The notes beneath the pieces are model-generated. The model was not told the origin of the DNA and searched no databases. It worked only from the letters and a program-made list of their open reading frames with translations. The position numbers were made by a program, and so were the translations under genes. Of a DNA stretch of 64,000 bases, positions 55,297 to 64,000 are shown piece after piece. The stretch is taken from contig OX243824.1 in NCBI GenBank assembly GCA_945859605.1, positions 5,758,313 to 5,822,312 on the forward strand, written 5' to 3'. The DNA is from Lumbricus rubellus. Lineage: Eukaryota; Annelida; Clitellata; Crassiclitellata; Lumbricidae. The stretch's first letter is position 1; the number at the start of each line of letters is the position of its first letter.

Positions 55297-55487
55297 CATG
55301 GCGCCTCTTCAAGGCTGCTACTCAGAGGCGCTTCCGACTACATGTACAGCGCGAGTACTGATTCGGTGTTTCACGCCGAAGCGCATGGACAATTGCGAGT
55401 AATCCATACGGTGTGGCTTGAGGTGGATTCGAACCCGAAACTTTCCGACTCCAAGGCACCGAACATACCTCTGCACCACCACGCCTC
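55297..55487 (-). repeat. SINE family 1 (duplicate of 17,805-17,995)
   Basis: Identical by eye to the left copy. Confidence 0.75.
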
Positions 55488-56131
55488 ACAAATAATTTTA
55501 AGAAAATTTTATATCGAGTATTTCACGTTAGGACTGTGAAAATCGTCTTGATTGTGCAGATTCATAGAGCAAGGCCAAATACTGTGGGGTAAGGAATCGA
55601 GACAGTAGCAAAAGGATCTCACCCAGTAAATTCAATGCTGCTTCAAGCCACAATCACGTTCGTTGTAAACAGAGTAGGCTATGCTACACTGACATTGCAA
55701 TTTTTATGTTTCCTCCTTACGCAACTTGGTGAGATTTGCCCTTTATCATTCCGTTCAATGCTCGGCAATGGCGTGCTAAATTGCTAATACAACCGGGCGT
55801 AACAGGCTAACAGCAAACTTTCGGTGGTCAGATAGGGCGGTGGATAAATTGCGATATATAGGAGCGACGGTTGAACTTCCACCCAGTCGATGTCCGAGGG
55901 AATGGCTTGGGGGTGGGTGGGAGATATACAGATGACATGCGCATTTGGAGACGTTTGTCTGTTACACTGGAGCTTCTGACGAATAGGATTCTAGAATGAG
56001 TAAATTGACTGTACACTGTTAGTGAGAAGTTCGTGCAACAACGGTCAGAGATTGGCCAACAGCAGCTGCTGTCGTAGACCGAGGCTAAGAAATATGAAGA
56101 CGCCTGTTGCTCAACAATGGCTGCGTCGCCT

Positions 56132-56242
56132 ATTCAGCACGGTGACCTATTGGTTAGAGCGTTCTCATTGTTGCACAGATAGTACGGTTTCGATCCTTCG
56201 CCTCTGTGTGACGGTTTCTGCGTCCGATCCCTTGAGCAAGTC
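56132..56242 (+). repeat. SINE family 2 (duplicate of 18,640-18,750)
   Basis: Identical by eye; the R5 hairpin follows at 56,415-56,448. Confidence 0.65.
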
Positions 56243-57481
56243 TTACATTGTCAAAGCCACTGATGTTCTCATTGTTCTGCCGTCGTTTATGCGAACTTCT
56301 GAGCTTTGATGGAAAATCATAATTTGTGAGCGGCATCGCTATCGTATCTCCTGTACGTTGAATAAGAAATTTGACCGAGACCGGAACAACAAATAAAAGA
56401 AGATTCCGATTTGGCGAGGGCCTATGACAACAGAGGTCGTTGCCCTCGACATAAATTTGATTGGCATATCACAGCACTTACATTGAATGAAAATAATACA
56501 CCGAAACCGGGTCAACAAATAAAAGCAATTGACAACGTACCTTATAATTTTAGATTCCTTCGACTAAAAGGTGTTTAACAGATCACACCCTATAGCTTAT
56601 ATTTTTCGTCGCAATGTATACGTCTGTACATGTATGTACTGGTACAAAAATACGCATAATTATTAGGCCTTCATGACACAAATTATTTTCATGTACATGG
56701 CGTCTCCTGAAGAATAACCATTGTACTTTATTGCAATAATTGCACTGTATTGTACTGTGTGGCATGGTGCGCCGACAAAACGGCGCAGGACAAAACGGCG
56801 CCGACATAACGGCGCCGACAAAACGGCGCCGACAAAACGGCGCCGATATAACGGCGCTGTACAAAGCACCCCGACAAAACGGCGCCGACATAACGGCGCT
56901 GTACAAAGACTACGATACCCGTTTAGTAATTGTTTGCTTATATAGGCTTTCAAAGATTGCCGCCCATTGTTACAAGATCAATTCGAACATAGACTACATC
57001 AATTTGAATGCCAGTAACACGCAATTAGAAAGAACTTCTCACATGGTATGCGCACAACGTCCACAGAACGCAATGCGATCTTTTGATGTTACTCGCCTTT
57101 GAAAATCTGCAACTCCCGCTTGTTGATTTAAAAAAACTATTACTGTTATAAAAACGTCTGTTAACAATATACCTTGATGCATATGATCAGTTGATTATCG
57201 TCAGTAGTTTCTTATATTTGTAGACTTCTACTTTCTACTACTATAACGTTCGTATTTGAACTATAAGACTTGATGCAAATGATGAGTTGATTACTAGTAT
57301 AACGTTCATATTTTAACTTCAGGACTTGATGAAGATGATCAGTTTTTTCTATTTCCTAGATTCATAGGCGGAGACCTGGTCCGAAAATTGTGTCGACTAA
57401 AAAAAGAAATTTTCACGACTAAAAAGGTGTATCCAGAAATTTTAACAGAGCTAAAAGGTGATTATTAAAAATGTTGATAGT

Positions 57482-57485
57482 TTAA
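57482..57485. repeat. TTAA target duplication, left of piggyBac
   Basis: Pairs with 61,848-61,851; single in the left copy at 20,018-20,021. Confidence 0.97.
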
Positions 57486-57499
57486 CCCTCTATGGAGCC
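57486..57499. repeat. piggyBac left terminal inverted repeat
   Basis: CCCTCTATGGAGCC; matches the right end at 11 of 13 positions. Confidence 0.9.
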
Positions 57500-57516
57500 T
57501 ATTTTTTTAACATTTT

Positions 57517-57522
57517 TTTATT
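57517..57522 (-). terminator. Candidate polyadenylation signal of the transposase gene
   Basis: AATAAA on the minus strand, about 490 bp past the stop codon and only 32 bp inside the left end. Position is suggestive; use is not shown. Confidence 0.35.
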
Positions 57523-57603
57523 TTAATAAAAAAATTAAAAGTAGCATCACCTCAGTGGTAGGAACATGGGAAAATTATAATGTTTGTTCAAAATAATAAT
57601 TTA

Positions 57604-57999
57604 GGCCTAATTTGGCCTAAATTAGGTAAAGTGCAAAAATGCACTACTGCTCATGTGAGGGTATTTCCGATGTTTTGTTCGTAGTCAATAGCGATTCAGT
57701 ACAGAGTGGTTATGGATTCATTTGTAATGTCAATAATGCAATGGAACACACACACAAAGCCCTATCAAATGTATATGACATCCAATCTGTAACCCTATAC
57801 TGGCCTAATTTGGCCTAAATTAGGTAAAGTGCAAAAATGCACTACTGCTCATGTGAGGGTATTTCCGATGTTTTGTTCGTAGTCAATAGCGATTCAGTAC
57901 AGAGTGGTTATGGATTCATTTGTAATGTCAATAATGCAATGGAACACACACACAAAGCCCTATCAAATGTATATGACATCCAATCTGTAACCCTATACT
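57604..57999. repeat. 198-bp perfect tandem duplication inside the piggyBac
   Basis: 57,604-57,801 and 57,802-57,999 look identical over 198 bp. Each contains TTTGGCCTAAATTAGG, one GTGCAAAAATGCAC palindrome (57,631-57,644; 57,829-57,842) and an ACACACAC run. The repeat doubles the number of candidate binding sites at the left end. Confidence 0.95.
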
Positions 58000-58007
58000 G
58001 ATGGACC

Positions 58008-61000
58008 TTATTCTGTTATATGGTAAGCCTTGAAACAGTTTTTTGTGTTGCTTAGGCACAGAAAGACTTTGCATTTTGTGCATTGGATACACGTCTGTCC
58101 CTTGCACATTTGGATTCTGCAGTGCATCCGTCTGCTGGTCGCCTCTGGCCAGTGTCCAACTTCATCCAGTCGAACATCACTGAGTGGGACACTTTGTATA
58201 CGTTGACGCTGTTTTTTTTGACTGGTGATGATCAACGGTCGTCCAGCTGAACGTTTCATGGACTTGCGTACTTTACACAGACCTACAAGTGACAATAAAA
58301 ACTGTACAACAAATGAACAATACTTATGATTAGTTTTATGTGGAACATTGGCAAAGAGTTTATTTTTATTTCTATAAAATGTATGTCGCCCTTTCAAGAA
58401 AAATACTTTGAAGCACTCCCAAACCAGTTCTTGCACATAAGCACTGTCCTCCAAGAAGTACAGAAGGTACCTGTCTTTTCAGAATGTTGTATGCACGGAT
58501 GTCATTTGCATTAGCTAGTGTCTTTTAGAATTACATGTAGCCATAAAGTAAGAGAAAGGTCACTACAAATGGAAAGAGTGATACTGGACAGTATAATTCT
58601 GTCAATAGTAGCCAACAGTTCACCACGGGCAATTGAACTGAGAGCAGCTCCCCTCATGTGTACTTGCATTGTATTCAGTCATGTTTTGAACAACAGTTAC
58701 TGTTGAGCCACTTGCTTGAAATTACCTTCTGCGATCTCAGCCTTGAAATCTGCCAGTGCCAGATGTCCTTCACTGCTTTTCTTCTGTGTCAGTGCGCGGC
58801 GATACAGCAGCCAAGCATTTACAACTGCCAGGTCGATACAGTGGAAGAATATTCTATGGTAGAACTTCTTCGATCTAACTCTGATCCGATAAAGACCCAG
58901 TAGGCTGTCCAAATTATCAACCCCGCCCATGTGCTTATTGTATACTGAGATTATTCGTGGACAACTGATTTCCTTCCTGGTTTGTTCCTTCTTGCTGAAT
59001 CTCCTGATCGTTTGGCATGGTTCTGCACCAACAAAAGTGGAAACTAGACTGACAACCTTGTTATCATACCATCTGACGCATGACACTTGAACGTCTTCAA
59101 CAGTGGTGACATATTCAGAATGTGAACCTCGACCAGTCTTCTTCATATCTGATTCCGATGGACCTCCAAGACCTCGAAGTCGATTTAGCCGAACGGTTCC
59201 AAGACACTGTATCTGTCTGTGTTCCAGCTGAACAAGTAAGTTCAGGTTTGTAAAATAGTTGTCAAAATAAAGTTTGTGAAAAACACCTGGAGTTATGGTT
59301 CGACAGAGTCTCACGACGATGTTGCTGCTAGCACCAACATCTGTCTCTGTTGGTTCAACGATGTGTGGCTCTCCAGTATAAAACTCAAAATCGTACGCGA
59401 ATCCTGATACTCCAGATAGCACAAACATTTTGTACCCCCACTTATGGGGTTTTCGAGGATTATATTGTTTCAATGAACTCTTCCCTTTGAAAGGGATGAT
59501 CTGCTCATCCACACATAACGCCTCCTCCTTGGGTATTTGCAGCAGAGTTTCACGAATTTCATCAAGCACTGGTCGAATCTTGCGCAACTTATCCAAAGAT
59601 ACAGAACTGTTGTCGCTAAAATGAAGATAGCGCTTTACTTCTTCCCATCGCTTCTGAGTCATGGTCTCCGACACAACCTTTATGTCATAGCGAGCACGCC
59701 AGTATCTGCGAGTACTTGGTACCCTTATAAGTGACATCCAAAGAACACAACCAAGGAACTGTTGCAATTCATTATCTGTTAGTTTTAGAGGTTTTTCTGG
59801 ACGTTGCTGGGTAGAAAAGAGATTGCTTTGCTCAACAATTAGCTGTCGAAGCTGAAAGCTAAAAATGTGCAGGAAGAACTGAAGGGGCGTTTTTAGCAGC
59901 AGTATTTCTGCTGGTAATTTGTCATTACCAGAGAATGGCATCTGCTTTGTAAAGTTATCAAGACGGCCTTCCACCCAATTATTTCCCTCCAATTTCCTTT
60001 GTTGCTTAGAAGTTGGAGCAGAAGTAGCTGCTGTCGTGCTGGCAGTGGCAACAGCTTCCGGTACCACCCGAGACGTAGAAAGCATTGACTTTTGAGGGTT
60101 TACCTTGCTCGTGACCGCACGCTTTGGCACTGAAATTGTATCGACAACAGCTTCCGGTACCACCCGAGACGTAGAAAGCATTGACTTTTGAGGGTTTACC
60201 TTGCTCGTGACCGCACGCTTTGGCACTGAAATTGTATCGACAACAGCTTCCGGTACCACCCGAGACGTAGAAAGCATTGACTTTTGAGGGTTTACCTTGC
60301 TCGTGACCGCACGCTTTGGCACTGAAATTGTATCGACAACACTTTCCGGTATTACCAGAGTCGAAGAAGAAGAAGAAGCCATTGACTGTAACAGTTCAGG
60401 GTGTAACGTACGCCTCACCATACGTTTTGGCACTGCAGTTTTATCGACAACACCTTCCGGTACTACCAGAGTCGAAGAAGAAGAAGAAGAAGCCATTGAC
60501 TGTAACAGTTCAGGATGTAACGTACGCCTCACCATACGTTTTGGCACTGCAGTTTTATCGACAACACCTTCCGGTACTACCAGAGTCGAAGAAGAAGAAG
60601 AAGAAGCCATTGACTGTAACAGTTCAGGATGTAACGTACGCCTCACCATACGTTTTGGCACTGCAGTTTTATCGACAACACCTTCCGGTACTACCAGAGT
60701 CGAAGAAGAAGAAGAAGAAGCCATTGACTGTAACAGTTCAGGATGTAACGTACGCCTCACCATACGTTTTGGCACTGCAGTTTTGTCGACAACACCTTCC
60801 GGTACCATCAGAGATGAAGAAGGAGGCATTGGCCTTTCATGTTCTATCTTACGCCTAACTGCATGCTTCGACACAGCATTTGCCGTGCTGGGAGCGACAG
60901 CAGCTTCCAGTTCTTCATCTTCCAGTTCTTCATCTTCCAGTTCTTCTTCTGCTAATCTTGTACAAACTTTTTCTATATAATCTTCATCATCGCTTGACGC

Positions 61001-61093
61001 CAGCTCTGAGTCAGTACTGTCCGATGGAGGTGGTCGGACAATTCTATCCATTGATGAAACTTTTTTTCTTCCATAGAATGACTTTACATTCAT
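58008..61093 (-). CDS. piggyBac-family transposase, two exons
   Basis: Cut-and-paste transposase that excises and inserts at TTAA. Exon 1 is 61,093-58,726 and exon 2 is 58,282-58,008, giving 880 residues. The open frame continues upstream to 61,108 only from a TTG; the first ATG is 61,093. The intron (58,725-58,283, 443 bp) has GT..AG ends: donor AGAAG|GTAAT, acceptor CTTGTAG|GT, and joins in phase as Gly790. Domains: acidic stretch about 49-63; tandem repeats 95-342; DDE domain (DDE_Tnp_1_7 type) about 395-765 with Asp529 (VDEQIIPFKG), Asp611 (YFDNYF) and Asp726/Asp729 (GGVDNLD); cysteine-rich finger about 844-877 with seven Cys and a final YH. The catalytic Asp residues are all present and no stop breaks the frame. 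At 880 residues it is longer than the roughly 600 of classic piggyBac, mostly because of the repeats. The alternative is readthrough of exon 1 to an 803-codon frame without the finger. Confidence 0.93.
58283..58725 (-). other. Intron of the piggyBac transposase gene
   Basis: The exon 1 frame stops 27 nt past the donor without a zinc finger; the finger is encoded 443 bp further on in another frame. GT and AG ends restore one frame with the typical ADFKAEIAEG-LCKVRKS join of this family. Splice sites are predicted from sequence only. Confidence 0.85.
60068..60358 (-). repeat. Coding tandem repeat, 3 units of 32-33 residues
   Basis: Unit VVPEAVVDTISVPKRAVTSK followed by VNPQKSMLSTSR, residues 246-342. 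Units are nearly identical in DNA (96-99 bp), so they arose recently. Confidence 0.95.
60359..60811 (-). repeat. Coding tandem repeat, 4 units of 37-38 residues
   Basis: Unit LVVPEGVVDKTAVPKRMVRR then TLHPELLQSMASSSSSST, residues 95-245. DNA units of 111-114 bp; the last is one Ser shorter. Related to the 32-residue unit through VPE.VVD....VPK[RH].V. Plus-strand frames of up to 227 codons over this region are shadows of the repeat. Confidence 0.95.
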
Positions 61094-61479
61094 GGCTACA
61101 ACAATCAATCAAAACTCCACTTATAAAGAAATCACTTTTCATTTATGCAACATATGTAAGAGATACATATGTGTGGGATTACCCTACCGACCCTCACGAC
61201 GCCTAACCTGAGCCCTAACCGACCCTCACGCTTTGCATGTTGGGATGCATGTTGCGATATCGTCCATAGGCGGCACTCTAATTTTATTGCATTCGTTGGC
61301 GGCCATATTGTTTACGATCTACCGAGAATTCAGTAACAATAACCTAATTTAGACTTCACTATTTTACATGGCAGTGGCTACAAATGCGAAATAACTCTGA
61401 ATAAAGTGCAGCGAGAAACAAGTAATTTTTAGAAGTAAATACAAGCGATCACATGTCAGCATCTCTATTGTGCGCACTA

Positions 61480-61847
61480 GTGCAAAAATGCACTCGAACT
61501 TTACATTTCACTGTGAAAAACGGTAGTTCACTTGAATTTTTATAAATGATACCATAGTATAAATGAAAGTTGGGATAGACGGGTAGATATTTTTGAGTGT
61601 ACCTGCGTTTAAAAGTAAAAGTGTTGATTTTGTCCAAAGTTGACCGATTTCGACGACAAAACAGACAATTCTCGTTTATTTACTCTCACAACAACATAAA
61701 ACAAAATGTCGGTTGAGCAAAGACTAAAAATTGTTTAGAGTTTGAATAACATGTCCCAGTAGCGTACTAGTGTAAAAATGCACTACAAGTGAGACTGCAT
61801 GCTATGAAAGCTTATGGTGCAAAAATGCACTTCAGGCCCATATAGGG
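61480..61847. promoter_or_regulatory. piggyBac right-end subterminal region
   Basis: Palindromes GTGCAAAAATGCAC at 61,480-61,493 and 61,817-61,830 and the variant GTGTAAAAATGCAC at 61,770-61,783; the terminal repeat is at 61,835-61,847. Classic piggyBac also carries an inner palindromic repeat bound by its cysteine-rich domain; by analogy these are candidate binding sites. The transposase promoter should lie between here and 61,093, but I see no clear core motif. Confidence 0.6.
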
Positions 61848-61851
61848 TTAA
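61848..61851. repeat. TTAA target duplication, right of piggyBac
   Basis: The flanking minisatellite (AAGGAGTCTTCAG) resumes exactly as at 20,020. Confidence 0.97.
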
Positions 61852-63524
61852 AGGAGTCTTCAGAAATTTTATATACTAAAAAGGGTGCTTTTATAAATTT
61901 TCACAGAGTCAAAAAAAGGTGTCTTCAGAAATTTTGACGACTAAAAAGGTGACTTTAGAAATGTTGATAGTTAAAAAATCTTCAGATTATTTACGACTAA
62001 AAAAGGTGTCTTCAGAAATCTTAACAGAGCTAAAAAATTCAGAAATTTTGACGACTAAAAAAGTGACTTTAAAAATGCTGATAGTTAAAAAAAGTCTTCA
62101 GAATTTTTGACGACTAAAAAAGGTGTCTTTAGAAATGATGACAGCTAAACAAGGTGTCTTCAGAAATGTGATAACTAAAAAAGGTGTCTAGAAATTTTTA
62201 CGACTAAAAAAGGGACTTTAGAAATGTTGATAGCTAAGAAAAAGTCTTCAGAAATTTTGACCACTAAAAAAAGGTGTCTTTAGAAATGTGGACTGCTAAA
62301 CAATGTGTCTTCAGAAATTTGACAAATTAAAAAGGTGCTAGAAATTTTGACGACTAAAAAAAGGTGTTTTCAAAATCTGACAACTAAAAAAGTTGTCGTC
62401 AGAAATTTTGATGACTAAAAAAAAGAAAAGGTATCTCCAGAAATTGTGACAACTAAAAAAGGTGTTTCAAGAAATTTCAATGACTACAAAATGGTCGTCA
62501 TAAATTCTACGCCGAACAACCCCCCCCCCCCAATCAAACACGAGCTACAGTTTTGTGGGGGACGAACACCCCCCAATCAAACACTGGCTACAGTTTTGTG
62601 GGGGACGAACAAAATGGGAAGGATTTAGGGATTTGATGGAAATGGATGAGCGAATCGAAAATTGGATGGTTTCAATGACTATACTATTAATTGGTTGTGA
62701 TTGAATTATAGATCTGAAATAAACCGATCTTATCTTGTCGAATCTACACTGGATAAGTTCAAACTAAACTCAATTCATAATTAGATCGAGAGATTTGTTC
62801 GATGATTTGTTCAATGTTTTCTAATAATTTGATGGTTAAAGCCAAATTATTTGAATTCTGTGAGTTTACCACATTTATATAGCTTCACGAAGAAAGAATT
62901 GAAAGGTGTCCAAGCAAGGTGTTTTCAAAAAGGTAGGATGTATCCCGGTTCTGTTATGGCATCGCTCTTATTGCGTTGAAAAGTTTTTTTTTAGTAATTT
63001 GTTCGAATATCTCCTTCTAAAATTGTAACGTCGTCTGTCGAATTGCAATGAGTTCATCAAGTGTCCATGTGCCGACACTTGACGATTGGGGGGGACGGAT
63101 ACATGGACCGTCCCCCACCACATTCATTGGGGGGGACCGTCCCCCCTGTCCCCCCTAGGTCTCCGCCCATGCCTAGATTAGTATATTGTGACTATTGCTG
63201 CTATAAAAACGTCTGTTAACTATGTTACTTGATTATCTGAGTGTTTGCACCAATTAAACAAAGTACTAATAAAATAATTTGCTTTGAAAATGCGCCGTTT
63301 TGTCGGTGCCGTTTTTTCGGTGCGCCGTTTTGTGGGTGCGCCGTTTCGTCGGCGCCGTTATGTCGGCGCCGTTTTGTCCTGCGCCGTTTTGTCGGGGTGC
63401 CGTGTGGCATAGCTTGAGAGACTCTTCGAATAGCATATTGTTGTTTTTAACGTTGCTTCTCTGCAAATAATCTTAGAAGAAGAAGAAAGATGAGCAGTCT
63501 AGTTTAACTTACCCTGACCCGATA

Positions 63525-63834
63525 TCGCGTGACAGAGTCTCCCCAAAAATCTTCCCTTGGAGACTTTATTTCGAAAAAGATTCGCCTTCCCCTCCGTGTG
63601 GACTTAAAAAAAATTAGACCACGGGAGAGAATATTTTTGCGGCGACGAAATAAAGTCTTCCCCTTTCAGATGAGTAGGTTAAACCGTTAGTCCGCGTTGC
63701 TAAATTATTTAACAAGAATATATATATAATTATATACTTTATATCAAAAAATTTCTTCAAATTTGGAGTTTCACCCATGCCCCGCGAAACTCTTTTTCGG
63801 GGGGAAGACTTTGTGTCGGGGGCCGGGGCAAAGT
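63525..63834. repeat. Interspersed repeat R3 (duplicate of 21,700-22,010)
   Basis: Nearly identical to the left copy; a few substitutions such as GGAT/AGAT near 63,580. Confidence 0.6.
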
Positions 63835-64000
63835 GGCATTGTTCCGTTTGAATATAAAGCGAATTGCGCGCAGTTCAAACTCCGAGTAATTATTGCACGC
63901 TGAAGTAACAATTTAAAGGTGTCTAAAGAGATCCTGCTATAATTAAGTTGTAGTTTAAGCTTGACGACACTGTGTGTTAAAAAAGATCATTAGCGTCGCC

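Larger units (their letters stand above)
57486..61847 (-). mobile_element. piggyBac element, complete and apparently autonomous (4,362 bp)
   Basis: TTAA on both sides and inverted ends CCCTCTATGGAGCC (left) and CCCTATATGGGCC (right, inverted). It holds one two-exon transposase gene on the minus strand, a 198-bp tandem repeat near the left end, and five subterminal palindromes GTG[CT]AAAAATGCAC. The left copy of the duplication has the exact empty site. It lies inside a hAT-like element inside MULE-2. All parts needed for movement are visible, and being absent from a near-identical copy it must be recent. Confidence 0.96.
57363..63171. mobile_element. hAT-like element (duplicate of 19,871-21,347), split by piggyBac
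   Basis: CCTAGATT at 57,355-57,362 and 63,172-63,179. A 29-bp stretch present at about 19,888-19,916 is missing here between two CCGA motifs, which looks like a microhomology deletion. The minisatellite resumes after the piggyBac at 61,852. Confidence 0.85.
56766..63401. mobile_element. MULE-2 (duplicate of 19,274-21,577), containing hAT-like and piggyBac insertions
   Basis: GTGTGGCAT flanks it at 56,757-56,765 and 63,402-63,410. The GGCGCCGACAAAAC arrays are at 56,766-56,907 and 63,290-63,401. It is longer than the left copy only because of the piggyBac; without that and its TTAA it is 2,270 bp. Confidence 0.9.
37518..64000. repeat. Right copy of the duplication, carrying the piggyBac insertion
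   Basis: Position 37,518 equals position 1 and position 64,000 equals about 22,176, so both ends of the true repeat lie outside the view. This copy contains everything in the left copy plus the 4,362-bp piggyBac at 57,486-61,847 and its duplicated TTAA. Confidence 0.97.

Noticed and set aside
58697..58725. Taking the 803-codon frame as the whole transposase
   Set aside because: It lacks the cysteine-rich end, has no ATG at its first codon (TTG at 61,108), and a phase-matched intron leads to the missing domain.
60297..60980. 227- and 180-codon plus-strand frames opposite the transposase repeats
   Set aside because: Shadows of the coding tandem repeats of the minus-strand transposase; the real frame has catalytic motifs.

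Overview
The window is repeat-dominated animal DNA, most likely from a marine invertebrate. The repeat types (CR1/L2-like LINEs, tRNA-derived SINEs, piggyBac, MULE-like, hAT-like, mariner and Helitron-like elements), the many AT microsatellites and a degenerate TTAGGG array fit a metazoan; the species cannot be told from this sequence. I found no host protein gene. The only apparently complete gene is a piggyBac transposase on the minus strand near the right end. Other recognisable coding sequence is decayed transposon fragments.

Layout. Positions 1 to about 22,176 recur almost base for base at 37,518-64,000, about 37.5 kb downstream; both copies run off the window edges. They differ by a handful of substitutions, microsatellite lengths, a 29-bp deletion and one 4,366-bp insertion. 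Each copy holds SINEs in both orientations, decayed LINE 3' ends, TTAA-flanked elements (71, 488 and 1,806 bp), a 1.1-kb MULE-like element with 9-bp target duplications (MULE-1) and a second MULE-like element (MULE-2) that itself contains a hAT-like element. In the right copy only, a 4,362-bp piggyBac sits inside that hAT-like element. The uninterrupted TTAA in the left copy gives its exact empty site.

The middle (22.2-37.5 kb) occurs once. It holds a LINE fragment of another family, a mariner remnant, a 437-bp MULE-like MITE, an interstitial TTAGGG-like array, a 1.65-kb palindromic element with arrays of TATCTAGTGGCCACTAGATA, three hAT-like elements with 8-bp target duplications, and a Helitron-like element. 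Its right end (35.7-37.5 kb) is a diverged paralogue of 11.0-14.7 kb that lacks MULE-1 and one LINE insertion, so it supplies further empty sites.

How the parts work together. The piggyBac could supply its own transposase: terminal repeats, five subterminal palindromes, DDD residues and a cysteine-rich end reached by a phase-matched intron are all visible. The short TTAA elements have different ends and a different palindrome, so they probably depended on another transposase. SINEs and LINEs share a related 3' tail, which suggests that the SINEs use LINE machinery. The 37.5-kb repeat may be a real tandem duplication or two haplotypes joined during assembly; the sequence alone does not decide.
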